Position numbers and translations under genes: made by a program
Part shown: one piece after another, positions 10,185 through 19,503 of the stretch
Position numbering within the stretch: position 1 is the first letter of the stretch
How the letters are laid out: every line of letters begins with the position of its first letter
The notes under the pieces: generated by a model
The model's database searches: none
Seen by the model: only the letters and a program-made list of their open reading frames with translations
Told to the model about the DNA's origin: nothing
Source of the DNA: Paraflavitalea pollutisoli
GTDB taxonomy: Bacteria > Bacteroidota > Bacteroidia > Chitinophagales > Chitinophagaceae
NCBI RefSeq assembly: GCF_029360705.1
Contig: NZ_JARKMX010000008.1
Location: 3,727,479-3,791,478 of the forward strand
Reading direction: 5' to 3'
DNA: 64,000 nt

Positions 10185-11150
10185 TTATTCTGCATCCATG
10201 ACCTTTACACCCTCATAACTGATGGTGGTGACATAGGTCTTGAACTCAATACCGAGTTTTACGTACACCTCGGTCATGGCATATTCTACCTGCTGGGCGG
10301 TACTCTCTTCTTTACTGAGCATAAAGATGGAAGGACCGGAACCAGAAATACCACCACCCAGTGCACCCGCTTCCTTGCTGTGCTTCTTGACGTCGTCAAA
10401 CCCCGGGATCAGCATACTACGCACGGGTTCAATGATGACATCTTCGAGGGAGCGGCCGATGAGCCCATAGTCATTTTTCAGGAATCCGGTGACCAGGCCG
10501 GCGATATTACCCCACTGCCGGATCGCACTTTTCAGTTGTACCTCTTTGCGCAGGATCTGCCGTGCATCGGAAGTCCGCACTTCGATCTGCGGATGTACTA
10601 CGGTCACATACAGCGGGGGTGCAGTAAGTTGCACGATGTCGAGTGGAAAAATGGAACGAATCAGGGTAATGCCGCCATAAATGGCGGGTGCAATATTGTC
10701 GGCATGCTTGACGCCGCTGGCAACTTTTTCACCGTTCATGGCAAAACGCACCAGGTCTTCATTGGTGAAAATATGGCCCAGTAAATGGTTGGCCGCTACG
10801 ACAACACCCGCAGAGCTGGCAGCACTGGAGCCCAGACCACTGCCTGGTTTGATCCGTTTATCGATGGTCACCTCGAATCCAAAGGGGGTATCGGCCTCTT
10901 CCAGGAGTGCCAGCAGGGCAGCCCCCGCTACATTTTTTGCCGGTTCTACCGGCAATTGGTATCCATCGGTATGTCGTATAGAAATGCCTGGTCGATCGGT
11001 TAGCTGTACCCCCATAAGGTCCTGCGGCTTGTGCAGGGCCATACCCAGTACATCGAATCCGCAAACGAGGTTGGCTACAGTAGCTGGCGCGAAGACCTTG
11101 ACTGCATTACCTGCTTCTACCTGTTTGCTTTTCAGTAATTGTTCTTTCAT
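10185..11150 (-). CDS. thrB: Homoserine kinase
   Basis: 321-aa GHMP-family kinase phosphorylating homoserine. The nucleotide-binding motif PGSGLGSSAASSAG is clear, preceded by the family N-terminus VFAPATVANLVCGFDVLGMAL and followed by a C-terminal GGGISGSGPSIFML segment. The ATG at 11150 (MKEQLL) gives the expected N-terminus; an in-frame start at 11183 would add 11 atypical residues. It lies between thrA (68 bp upstream) and thrC (34 bp downstream) in one operon. Confidence 0.94.
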   Translation of the reverse strand: MKEQLLKSKQVEAGNAVKVFAPATVANLVCGFDVLGMALHKPQDLMGVQLTDRPGISIRHTDGYQLPVEPAKNVAGAALLALLEEADTPFGFEVTIDKRIKPGSGLGSSAASSAGVVVAANHLLGHIFTNEDLVRFAMNGEKVASGVKHADNIAPAIYGGITLIRSIFPLDIVQLTAPPLYVTVVHPQIEVRTSDARQILRKEVQLKSAIRQWGNIAGLVTGFLKNDYGLIGRSLEDVIIEPVRSMLIPGFDDVKKHSKEAGALGGGISGSGPSIFMLSKEESTAQQVEYAMTEVYVKLGIEFKTYVTTISYEGVKVMDAE

Positions 11151-11218
11151 TGTTGCTGTTTGATGAAGTTTTCCCTGTCCCACATATTCATTCGCTGCTG
11201 AATAATTGACTACGCCGT

Positions 11219-13663
11219 TTAGTGAGCCGCTCTGATAATATCGGCAAAGACACCCGATGCCGTTACTTCAGCTCCTGCGCCAGCACCTTTCACCACCAAT
11301 GGTTGCTCGGCATATCGATTGGTGTAGAACAATACAACATTGTCTTTTCCGTACAGGTGATAAAAATCATGTTGCGGATCGATGTGTTGCAGCCCAACCG
11401 AGGCCTTTCCATTTTCATATTTCGCGACAAACTTGAGCTTCTTCCCTGCCTGTACCGCTTGCTGGTACAATGCTTTGAAATGCGCCTCCTGTTTGCCCAT
11501 TTCCACATAGAAGTCATCCACACTACCAGTCATACAGGAGGGAGGCATGAAGGTATTGTTGGTAATATCATCCATCTCCAAGCGCTCACCGCTCTCCCGG
11601 GCCAGGATCATGATCTTACGCATGACATCGGTACCGCTGAGATCGAGGCGGGGATCAGGCTCGGTATAGCCTTCATCCTGCGCTTGCTTCACCACTTCTG
11701 CAAAGCTTTTTTCGCCATTATAGTTGTTGAAAACAAAGTTAAGGGTACCGCTTAGCACCGCTTCAATCCGGTTAACGACATCACCGCTGCGCATCAGATC
11801 ATTGAGCGTGCCAATAACGGGAAGTCCGGCGCCAACATTGGTCTCAAACAGGAAGGCGGCATTGTATTCGCGCGCCAGGTCCTTCAACTTACGATAGTAG
11901 GCATAGGCCGACGAACAGGCTACTTTGTTGCAGGCAACCACCGAAATGCTTTTTCCCAGCAACCGCTCGTACACCTTGGCGACCTGGTCATTGGCAGTAA
12001 CATCGGCAAATACAGCATTGCGCAGGTTCTTGGCACGGATGTTATCGATAAACCGGTTGAGGTCCATGGGTTCTCCCTTTTCCAATACCTCTTTCCATTG
12101 CTGCAGGTTTATGCCCTCATCATTGAAGATCATCCTACGACTATTGGCTATGCCAATTACCCGCACCTGCAAACGGAGTTGCTCCAGTAAATAACCCTGT
12201 TGCTGGGCCAGTTGGGCCAGCAGTTTGCTACCAACATTACCAGCTCCTGCGATAAACAGATTGACTTGCTTGTAGCTGGTCTCAAAGAATTCTTCATGCA
12301 GCACGTTGATCGCTTTCTTCACATCTGCCGCTGCTATGACTGCAGAGATATTCCGCTCAGAGGATCCTTGCGCAATGGCCCGGATGTTGACACCGTTGCG
12401 ACCGATGGCACCAAACATCTTTCCGCTCACACCAGGATGGCTTTTCATATTGTCGCCAACCAGTGCTACAATAGAAAGGCCTGCCTCGACGATCAGCGGC
12501 TCTACTTTACCGGTTTCTATTTCATAGCCAAATGCTTGATCTACCGCCTTACGGGCGTCGTTGGCGTAGGCCTCATCTACCCCTACACAGATAGAATGTT
12601 CGGAAGAACCCTGGGTGATCAGAATGACATTGATCTGCCTGGCAGCCAACGCCTCGAAAAGCCTTTTGGAAAAGCCGGGAATACCCACCATGCCGCTACC
12701 TTCCAGACTCAGTAGCGCGATCTTGTTGATGCTGGTGATGCCACGAATATTGTTACCATTTCGTTTTACCACTTCATTCTCGATAACGGTACCATGTGCC
12801 TGTGGCTCAAAGGTATTCTTGATCCACACCGGAATGCTTTTCTTCATCACGGGTTGAATGGTAGGCGGGTAGATTACCTTGGCCCCAAAATGAGATAGCT
12901 CCATCGCCTCCTGGTAAGAAATATGAGGTAATGCTTTGGCATGTGGTACCAGGCGGGGATCGGCGGTCATCATACCACTCACATCGGTCCAGATCTCCAG
13001 CACCCTTGCTTCCAGCGCACCGGCAAGAATGGCCGCGGTATAGTCGGAGCCACCACGTCCCAGGGTGGTAGTAAGCCCCTCTGCATTGGCGGCAATAAAG
13101 CCAGGCAGAATAAACAACGACTCTTTGGCTTCTGCAAAATAAGTGCGGATGTTGAAGTCGGTCAGTGTAAAGTCAACAGCCGCGTAACCATAATTGGAAT
13201 CGGTCAGGATCAGCTCACGCGAATCTTTCCATACTACATCTGCCCCAAGCGCCTTCAGCCTGGCGGCCACAATCTGCGAAGAGATCAATTCTCCAAAACT
13301 CACGATGCGGTCACGGGTACGATCGGATAGCTCGCCCAACAGGAAAACACCATTGCAGATATCTTCTATCTCATTGCAACGCTGCTTCACCCAGCTCAGG
13401 ATACTGCTTTGCGTGGCTATAGGTACCAATACCTTAACGGCATCGAGATGCCGGAGCTCAATGGCCGAGAGCACTTCTTTATAAGATTCATCGCCAACGG
13501 CGGCCAACGCCCCGGCTTTCAGAAGATGGTCGGTTACGCCACCGAAGGCCGAAACGACAACAGCGGTTCTTTCCTGCTGTAATGCCTGTTGCACAATGGC
13601 TACCACCCTGTTGATGTTATCTGCATTGGCTACCGAAGTACCGCCAAACTTGAGGACCTGCAT
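11219..13663 (-). CDS. thrA: Bifunctional aspartokinase / homoserine dehydrogenase
   Basis: 814-aa fusion catalysing the first and third steps from aspartate to homoserine. Residues about 1-290 are the aspartokinase catalytic domain (MQVLKFGGTSVANADNINRV; later GRGGSDYTAAILAGAL). Residues about 310-460 hold two ACT regulatory repeats (SLEGSGMVGIPGFSKRLFEA, ALVGDNMKSHPGVSGKMF). From about 465 a Rossmann motif NLFIAGAGNVGSKLL opens the homoserine dehydrogenase domain, with FETNVGAGLPVIGTLNDL and LSGTLNFVFNNY. The layout equals E. coli ThrA. Threonine feedback through the ACT repeats is known for the family. A Thr/Ile-rich leader ORF ends 104 bp upstream. Confidence 0.96.
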   Translation of the reverse strand: MQVLKFGGTSVANADNINRVVAIVQQALQQERTAVVVSAFGGVTDHLLKAGALAAVGDESYKEVLSAIELRHLDAVKVLVPIATQSSILSWVKQRCNEIEDICNGVFLLGELSDRTRDRIVSFGELISSQIVAARLKALGADVVWKDSRELILTDSNYGYAAVDFTLTDFNIRTYFAEAKESLFILPGFIAANAEGLTTTLGRGGSDYTAAILAGALEARVLEIWTDVSGMMTADPRLVPHAKALPHISYQEAMELSHFGAKVIYPPTIQPVMKKSIPVWIKNTFEPQAHGTVIENEVVKRNGNNIRGITSINKIALLSLEGSGMVGIPGFSKRLFEALAARQINVILITQGSSEHSICVGVDEAYANDARKAVDQAFGYEIETGKVEPLIVEAGLSIVALVGDNMKSHPGVSGKMFGAIGRNGVNIRAIAQGSSERNISAVIAAADVKKAINVLHEEFFETSYKQVNLFIAGAGNVGSKLLAQLAQQQGYLLEQLRLQVRVIGIANSRRMIFNDEGINLQQWKEVLEKGEPMDLNRFIDNIRAKNLRNAVFADVTANDQVAKVYERLLGKSISVVACNKVACSSAYAYYRKLKDLAREYNAAFLFETNVGAGLPVIGTLNDLMRSGDVVNRIEAVLSGTLNFVFNNYNGEKSFAEVVKQAQDEGYTEPDPRLDLSGTDVMRKIMILARESGERLEMDDITNNTFMPPSCMTGSVDDFYVEMGKQEAHFKALYQQAVQAGKKLKFVAKYENGKASVGLQHIDPQHDFYHLYGKDNVVLFYTNRYAEQPLVVKGAGAGAEVTASGVFADIIRAAH

Positions 13664-13707
13664 ATCGTGTATGATTAGTTGTATGGTAAGATAAGAATAG
13701 AAAGTAA

Positions 13708-13729
13708 TGATCCCTTCCGGGAAAGATCA
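13708..13729 (-). terminator. Candidate attenuator hairpin in the thr leader
   Basis: On the minus strand a 22-nt hairpin forms between UGAUC and GAUCA arms, extended by two G-U pairs and one U-A pair around a CCCGGA loop. It is followed by a U-rich but interrupted stretch (UUACUUUCUAUUCUU). It lies between the leader stop (13768) and the thrA ATG (13663), where a terminator is expected. The stem is modest and no convincing antiterminator was found. Confidence 0.4.
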
Positions 13730-13760
13730 GCTAAAAGCCCAATTGGTAATATGGAAACGT

Positions 13761-13779
13761 ACAACCCTTAGCGGGTTGT
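13761..13779 (-). promoter_or_regulatory. Hairpin overlapping the thr leader stop codon
   Basis: Perfect 7-bp stem ACAACCC / GGGTTGT around a GCTAA loop. Its 5' arm is made of the last Thr codons and the stop codon of the leader ORF, so a ribosome moving through these codons would disrupt it. That suits a role as a pause or regulatory hairpin. Confidence 0.5.
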
Positions 13780-13857
13780 GATAATTGTAGTCGTTGTTGT
13801 AGCCGTGGAAGCTACAATGGAGGAAGAAGAAATAATATCGTGTTGACTACGTACCAA
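13768..13857 (-). CDS. thrL: Thr/Ile-rich leader peptide of the thr operon
   Basis: Short frame upstream of thrA whose 3' half reads Ser-Thr-Ala-Thr5-Ile2-Thr2-Arg-stop: eight Thr and two Ile in the last 12 codons. Clustered codons for the operon's end products are the hallmark of ribosome-mediated attenuation, as in E. coli thrL. The start is the weak point: there is no in-frame ATG. The best candidate is TTG at 13857 (29 aa), about 9 nt after the predicted transcription start of the TATATTTG box at 13872-13879. The frame is open further upstream. The codon cluster and its position 104 bp before thrA are direct observations; attenuation is inferred. Confidence 0.65.
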   Translation of the reverse strand: MVRSQHDIISSSSIVASTATTTTTIITTR

Positions 13858-13871
13858 AACGTAAGGATAAC

Positions 13872-13879
13872 CAAATATA
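13872..13879 (-). promoter_or_regulatory. Candidate -7 element of the thr operon
   Basis: Minus strand reads TATATTTG, an exact TAnnTTTG match. The upstream -33 element is weak (CTTG at 16-bp spacing). Transcription would start near 13866, directly ahead of the Thr/Ile leader frame. Confidence 0.5.
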
Positions 13880-14125
13880 CAAAACAAAACGATAACAAGT
13901 GTTAGTTTATAGAAAAATGTCTATCAGGTATGTAGAGTAATGATGAAAAAGGGCCTTCGCAGTACCGACTACCTTATAGAGCGTACAGCTAATCAACCCG
14001 GCTTGCTGATGCCGCTTCCACCCTGCTAGTTTTTGTCTTCTTGATTTTTCATCGTACTTTCATCCCCATTTGTGTTGCTGCTTGTTATATGTAATCAATT
14101 GATTATTGCCAAAAATACATTCCAT

Positions 14126-16705
14126 ATGGACCACCAGTCGACGAGAGGACTGCAGCAATTCAAGAACTTTGTAGGTATCAAGTTCCAACTTTACAACAGC
14201 CTTTTTACATCACTCCCATTTCACCGCATCGAGAAAACAGGTATCCTGTTATCATTATTATTAAATAACTGTGAAGAGGGGTATAAACACAAACAAAGCC
14301 CGACGCAGATCATCGAAGAGTTCTTCGAAAAGCATACACCGTATCAGAAGGACCAGGATCGTTGTGATCTGTTGTTCCGATTCATTCAATATGTGGAACG
14401 CCAGGTGGTATTGTTCGATGCTTTGGAAGATGCGTCTTTCCGTGATGTACAGGACATGAATGGAATTGGTACCCTCAAGTACCTTGAATCGGAAGTCATT
14501 CAGGAAAACGCACAGGAGAAGCTGGCCGAGAAGTTACGAGACTTCTCCATCCGCCTGGTACTGACTGCCCACCCTACTCAATTCTATCCCGGTTCCGTTC
14601 TGGGTATCATCAACGATCTGTCGAAGGCACTGGCCGACAACAACACGAACCAGATCAACATGTACCTTCAGCAGCTGGGTAAAACGCCTTTCTTCAAAAA
14701 GCAAAAGCCTACCCCATTTGATGAAGCGATCAGCCTGGTTTGGTACCTGGAAAATGTATTTTACCCGGCAGCCGGCAGGATCGTCACCTTCCTGAAAAAT
14801 CAGTTTCACCAAGCTATTCCCGACAACAATCCGCTCATCACGATGGGCTTCTGGCCAGGCGGCGACCGCGATGGTAACCCATTCGTAACAGCCGACACGA
14901 CCCTTAAAGTGGCAGACCTGCTTCGCGGCAGTATCATCAAATGTTACTACCTCGATGTTCGCAGACTGAAACGGCGCCTGACCTTCAAAGGCATCGATAC
15001 CATCCTGGCCGAACTGGAAAAACAACTGTACAACAACATATTCATTCCCGGTCAACGTACCGCGCTTACCAAAGACGGTATTCTCGGAGAACTGTATAAG
15101 ATCCGCGAGATCCTGACCTACCAGCACAATGGCCTCTTCCAACACCTGGTAGAAAACCTGATCAACAAGATCCAGGTATTTGGGCTGCACTTTGCCTCCC
15201 TGGATGTAAGACAAGACAGCTCGATCCACAACACGGTACTGGAAGCCGTTGCCGACAAAGAGAAACTGCTGCCCGACAATTATAGCAGCCTGTCGGAGCA
15301 GGAGAAGATTACCGCACTGGCAAATATTAAAGGCACTGCTCATCCCGAATTATACGAGGAAGGAGTGATACGCGATACCTTGGAAAGCATTACCACGATC
15401 CGCAATATCCAGGAATACAATGGCCCGGAAGGCTCCAACAGGTACATCATCAGCCAATGTAACAGCGCCTTAAACCTCATGGAAGTGTATGGCCTGTTCC
15501 TGATGAATGGCTGGACCAGGGACACATTGAACATCGACATCGTGCCTCTGTTTGAAACGATCGATGATCTTGTAAAGGCAGGCGAAGTGATGGAGTCCCT
15601 GTACAACAACGAGGTTTATCGCGAACACCTGAAACGCCGCAACAAACGCCAGACGATCATGCTTGGTTTCTCAGATGGTACGAAAGATGGCGGCTACCTC
15701 ATGGCCAACTGGAGCATTTATAAGGCAAAGGAAGAACTCACCCGCATCTCGCGCAACTACGAGATTGATGTGGTATTCTTCGATGGTCGTGGAGGACCTC
15801 CCGCACGAGGTGGTGGCAAGACGCATAAGTTCTATGCCTCCATGGGCAACAACATCTCCAACAAAGAGATCCAGCTTACCATCCAGGGGCAAACCGTCAG
15901 TTCCAACTTCGGCACGATCGATTCAGCACAATTCAATATCGAACAATTGCTGAATGCAGGTATATCCAATTCGATTTTCGAGACCAGGGAAAAAACCTTG
16001 CACAAAGAAGATGAAGTGTTATTGAAAGAACTGGCCGACGAGAGTCTGAAAGCGTATACCACGTTGAAGAACCACCCTGACTTCCTGAATTACCTGGCAC
16101 ATATAAGCCCGTTGAAATTTTACAGTGAAACGAATATTGGTAGCCGTCCTGCCAAACGGGGCAGTTCCTCCAAACTGAGCCTGAAGGACCTGCGGGCGAT
16201 TCCGTTCGTAGGCGCCTGGAGCCAGCTGAAGCAAAACGTAACCGGTTACTATGGTGTAGGCATGGCTTTGCAGGCACTGGAGAAGCGTGGTAAACTGCCC
16301 GCCATCAAGCAACTGTATAAAAACTCGCAGTTCTTCAAAACACTGATCGACAACTGCGAGATGGCGATGCGAAAATGCTTCTTCCCGCTTACCGAATACT
16401 TGTCGAACGACCCGCGCTATGGCGAGATCTGGAATATGATCTTTCACGAGTATGAGCTTACGAAGAAATTCATCTTCCAACTTTCGGGCAAAAACGAGTT
16501 GATGTACGATTATCCCGTTGAACAGCTATCGATCCAGACGCGGGAAAGGATTGTACTACCGCTGACAACCATTCAGCAATATGCCATGACCCGTATCCGC
16601 CAGTTGGAAGAACAACAGGCGCCTGCCGGCCATAAAGAAATATTCGAGAAGCTGGTGATCCGCTGTTCCTTTGGCATCATCAATGCCGGCAGAAACTCTG
16701 CATAA
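14126..16705 (+). CDS. ppc: Phosphoenolpyruvate carboxylase
   Basis: 859-aa anaplerotic enzyme making oxaloacetate from PEP and bicarbonate; it supplies the aspartate used by the neighbouring thr genes. Catalytic motifs are intact: VLTAHPTQF (His), GFWPGGDRDGNPFVTADTT, MLGFSDGTKDGGYLMANW and the glycine-rich loop FFDGRGGPPARGGGKTH. Length is close to that of bacterial PEPCs. An upstream in-frame start at 14072 would add 18 residues resembling non-coding sequence; MDHQSTRGL at 14126 is preferred. It is transcribed divergently from thrA across about 460 bp and closed by a terminator at 16726-16757. Confidence 0.95.
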   Translation: MDHQSTRGLQQFKNFVGIKFQLYNSLFTSLPFHRIEKTGILLSLLLNNCEEGYKHKQSPTQIIEEFFEKHTPYQKDQDRCDLLFRFIQYVERQVVLFDALEDASFRDVQDMNGIGTLKYLESEVIQENAQEKLAEKLRDFSIRLVLTAHPTQFYPGSVLGIINDLSKALADNNTNQINMYLQQLGKTPFFKKQKPTPFDEAISLVWYLENVFYPAAGRIVTFLKNQFHQAIPDNNPLITMGFWPGGDRDGNPFVTADTTLKVADLLRGSIIKCYYLDVRRLKRRLTFKGIDTILAELEKQLYNNIFIPGQRTALTKDGILGELYKIREILTYQHNGLFQHLVENLINKIQVFGLHFASLDVRQDSSIHNTVLEAVADKEKLLPDNYSSLSEQEKITALANIKGTAHPELYEEGVIRDTLESITTIRNIQEYNGPEGSNRYIISQCNSALNLMEVYGLFLMNGWTRDTLNIDIVPLFETIDDLVKAGEVMESLYNNEVYREHLKRRNKRQTIMLGFSDGTKDGGYLMANWSIYKAKEELTRISRNYEIDVVFFDGRGGPPARGGGKTHKFYASMGNNISNKEIQLTIQGQTVSSNFGTIDSAQFNIEQLLNAGISNSIFETREKTLHKEDEVLLKELADESLKAYTTLKNHPDFLNYLAHISPLKFYSETNIGSRPAKRGSSSKLSLKDLRAIPFVGAWSQLKQNVTGYYGVGMALQALEKRGKLPAIKQLYKNSQFFKTLIDNCEMAMRKCFFPLTEYLSNDPRYGEIWNMIFHEYELTKKFIFQLSGKNELMYDYPVEQLSIQTRERIVLPLTTIQQYAMTRIRQLEEQQAPAGHKEIFEKLVIRCSFGIINAGRNSA

Positions 16706-16725
16706 CCTATCGATGTACAAAATAT

Positions 16726-16757
16726 AAAAAGCCGCCTCTTGAAAGAGACGGCTTTTT
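16726..16757 (+). terminator. Terminator after ppc
   Basis: AAAAAGCCG and CGGCTTTTTT arms enclose an inner CTCT / AGAG stem with a GAAA-type turn, ending in six Ts. It starts about 20 bp after the ppc stop. Confidence 0.8.
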
Positions 16758-16783
16758 TATTTTCGGGTGTCGTTCTGTAAAAG

Positions 16784-16807
16784 GAGACACCGGTCGCCCG
16801 GTGCCTC
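16784..16807 (-). terminator. Likely terminator after the BBP2 porin gene
   Basis: Minus strand: GAGGCACCGG pairs with CCGGTGTCTC (10 bp, one G-U) around a GCGA tetraloop, followed by CTTTTA. It lies about 140 bp past the stop of the minus-strand gene at 16950. The region 16810-16949 holds an 11-bp inverted pair TAACAAAACAA / TTGTTTTGTTA and no gene. Confidence 0.55.
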
Positions 16808-16949
16808 TCATTCTTAACAAAACAACACTAAACTCCTGAGTGACTTTGAATGGCTGTGTGAACAAGTAGTCGTTGATGCTGTAGCCACTCTTTTGTTTTG
16901 TTATGAAAAATGGCGATAGAAGTACCAGGCAGATATTTCAACAGTGTTC

Positions 16950-18017
16950 TTAGAAATGATAGGTGGCAGCCAGGATGAATGATCCGGTAGACTTGGTAGG
17001 TGCCAGGTTGTGTTTCAGGAACATCTCATCTTTGGCATTGTCGAACCTGAACTCGGGAATGATGGTCAGGTTATCGATCTTGAAATTCGCTGACAAGGTG
17101 GGCGCAACAATAGAGGTATTGAAACCCAGTACGTCCTTCTTGTCATTGAAGTATTCACCACGCAGTGTGAGGCCAAACCAGGAAATAGGATCGTAGTTTA
17201 CATACAACGCTGCATCATACCAGCTGTTCGAATCACCCCATTTATCATCACTACCCTTTGCATTGCGCGACTGCCAGGTAGCATTCAATCCCAGGCCAAA
17301 CTTGGCAGATGCTGCCAGTGTTGCCGTTAGGTCGAACTGAGTAAGACGGGAAACATCGTCATATTTACCTCCCTGATAGTTTAAGAAGGCTTTTAAAGCG
17401 CCGTCTTTCGTACCAGTAGAGAACTGGCCAATGAACATTTTAGGCTCTACACTGGCGCTCTTGAAGTCGGTAGGATTGGTAACACCCACCATCAAGGCAC
17501 TGGTACCCCCTAAGCTGATGTCTGCTTTCAGGCCAGTATGGAAGAAGGGACCATAAGAGAAGCCGTAGCTCATGCTATAGTTACGGTTCAGGTAAGCATC
17601 GAGCAACTCATATCCGATATGCGTACCAAAGCTACCCAGGGTGAACTTGATTTTGTCGGAAGGCGCGTAAGTTATGTACAACTGTTTCACTGCCAATTGA
17701 GTATTCTCATCATTGTAAGAGAATTCTTCGGCCCTTTTACCAAAGCCAAGGTCGGCTACCATGCCTACTTTACCGATGGAATGCTCAACTTTGACAGAGG
17801 CCATACCCAATGCAAAGGTGTTGTGGGTATTGGTGAAGCTGGTGAAATTATTGTAGTGGTCGAAAGCAGGGTCTTTGGTCGGATTAGCAAAATTGTACCT
17901 ATAATAGACATCTGCGGAGCCGGAGATATTAAAATTTGATTTTTTAGTTGAGTCTTGCGAGAAAGCACACGTCGAACAGGCCATACCTATGGCCAATACA
18001 GAGAATTTTCTTAACAT
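16950..18017 (-). CDS. Outer membrane beta-barrel porin, BBP2/OmpL-like
   Basis: 355 aa, with a signal peptide (MLRKFSVLAIGMACSTCAFS) and then alternating amphipathic strands to the C-terminal LAATYHF, an aromatic barrel terminus. The opening NFNISGSADVYYRYNFANPT and the NTHNTFALGMASVKVEHS segment fit the putative beta-barrel porin-2 family. It starts 82 bp after amtB on the same strand. A porin of this family beside an ammonium transporter is a recurring Bacteroidota pairing as far as I recall, and suggests passage of ammonium or another small nitrogen compound through the outer membrane. Specificity is inferred from context only. Confidence 0.78.
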   Translation of the reverse strand: MLRKFSVLAIGMACSTCAFSQDSTKKSNFNISGSADVYYRYNFANPTKDPAFDHYNNFTSFTNTHNTFALGMASVKVEHSIGKVGMVADLGFGKRAEEFSYNDENTQLAVKQLYITYAPSDKIKFTLGSFGTHIGYELLDAYLNRNYSMSYGFSYGPFFHTGLKADISLGGTSALMVGVTNPTDFKSASVEPKMFIGQFSTGTKDGALKAFLNYQGGKYDDVSRLTQFDLTATLAASAKFGLGLNATWQSRNAKGSDDKWGDSNSWYDAALYVNYDPISWFGLTLRGEYFNDKKDVLGFNTSIVAPTLSANFKIDNLTIIPEFRFDNAKDEMFLKHNLAPTKSTGSFILAATYHF

Positions 18018-18099
18018 TGCTAAAGATTTTAAGTGTTAATAGGAAGGGTACGGCGGAATGAGCTTGTGTCAGAAGCTTATTTAGATGCTGTACCTTTTC

Positions 18100-19503
18100 T
18101 TATAAACCATGCTCTACCAGTTTATCCTCCATTTTACCATTGTCATGCACGAGCAGTGTACCTTGTAAGTACTTTTCATTGTGCTGAGTAGCATCCAGAC
18201 CAAGCTCTTCTTCTTCAGATGTTACACGCATTGGGAGTATTAAGTTGATGAATTTGAAGATCACGAATGATACAGTGAAGCTGTACACCACTACGATCGA
18301 CATAGCTTTCAATTGTGTCAGGAAGAAAGCAGGGTTACCGTAGAAGAGACCTTGAGGCCCACCTTTGATGCCATGCGCCAGTTCATTGGCAAATACACCG
18401 GTCATCAGCATACCAACCATACCACCAATACCGTGGCAGGGGAATACATCCAGTGTATCGTCGAGGGTAGACTTTTGCTTGATACCAACTGCGATGTTGG
18501 AGATCAGCGCACCCACTACACCAATGATGATGCTTTGGGGAATACCAACGAAACCGGCAGCAGGTGTGATGGCCACGAGACCAACCACGGCACCGATACA
18601 GAAACCAAGCACAGAAGGCTTTTTACCCTTCAGTACATCAAAGAACATCCAGGCCAAACCGGCAGCTGCAGCGGCAGTATTGGTAGTTCCGAGGGCGTTA
18701 ACGGCCAGCGGAGAAGCACCTACGGCAGAACCTGCGTTGAAACCAAACCATCCAAACCATAACAGACCGGTACCAATCAGTACATAAGGCACGTTGGCTG
18801 GTGGGATCTCCCTGTTTTCCTGGTGAGCTTTACGACGCTTGAGCACCAAAGCACCCGCGAGGGCCGCACAACCAGCTGTAATGTGAACAACCGTGCCGCC
18901 GGCAAAATCCCAGGCGCCCATTTTGGCCAAGAAGCCTTCCGGATGCCAGGACCAGTGTGCCACCGGTGCATACACCAGCAAGCTGAACAGTACGATGAAT
19001 AAGATATAAGAAGTAAAGCGAATACGTTCTGCCACGGCTCCTACTACGAGACCGGGAGTAATGATGGCGAACATCAGCTGAAACAAGGCAAACAATGATA
19101 GCGGAATGCTGGCGGCAGCAGGCCAGGCTGGACCAGATTTTACCCCTTTGAAGAACAAATAAGTGGAGGGATTTCCGATAAATCCACCGATAGACTCGCC
19201 AAAACTCAGGCTGAAGCCTACCGCGATCCACAATACACCTACCACTCCAGCTGCTACCACGCTCTTGATCATGGTAGAAATTACATTTTTACGGTGCACC
19301 ATGCCACCATAAAAGAAGGCCAAACCAGGTGTCATGAGGAATACCAGGGCGGCTGAAACAAGTACAAAGGCAATGTCAGCTGTGCTGTATTGGGTTTCCG
19401 TAGCACCAGGGACGTAGTCGGCTTCCGGAGTCACAAACATGGCAATCAGGGCCACGATGACAAGGACAAGAAACGGAGCGACCGTTTTAAGGCTCAATTT
19501 CAT
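18100..19503 (-). CDS. amtB: Ammonium transporter (Amt family)
   Basis: 467-aa inner-membrane channel with about eleven helices. Family motifs: FFYGGMVHRKNV, WSWHPEGFLAKMGAWDFAGG, GTVVHITAGCAALAGALVL with the first channel His, GTGLLWFGWFGFNAGSA, and FPCHGIGGMVGML with the second channel His. The N-terminal helix may be a cleaved signal as in E. coli AmtB. No glnK (PII) gene is adjacent. Neighbours are a porin downstream and glutamate synthase genes upstream on the same strand, forming a nitrogen-assimilation block separated by terminators. Confidence 0.95.
   Translation of the reverse strand: MKLSLKTVAPFLVLVIVALIAMFVTPEADYVPGATETQYSTADIAFVLVSAALVFLMTPGLAFFYGGMVHRKNVISTMIKSVVAAGVVGVLWIAVGFSLSFGESIGGFIGNPSTYLFFKGVKSGPAWPAAASIPLSLFALFQLMFAIITPGLVVGAVAERIRFTSYILFIVLFSLLVYAPVAHWSWHPEGFLAKMGAWDFAGGTVVHITAGCAALAGALVLKRRKAHQENREIPPANVPYVLIGTGLLWFGWFGFNAGSAVGASPLAVNALGTTNTAAAAAGLAWMFFDVLKGKKPSVLGFCIGAVVGLVAITPAAGFVGIPQSIIIGVVGALISNIAVGIKQKSTLDDTLDVFPCHGIGGMVGMLMTGVFANELAHGIKGGPQGLFYGNPAFFLTQLKAMSIVVVYSFTVSFVIFKFINLILPMRVTSEEEELGLDATQHNEKYLQGTLLVHDNGKMEDKLVEHGL

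Noticed and set aside
16861-16911. Thr-codon stretch on the minus strand resembling part of the thr leader
   Set aside because: No start codon, no promoter and located downstream rather than upstream of a gene; similarity is short and probably chance.
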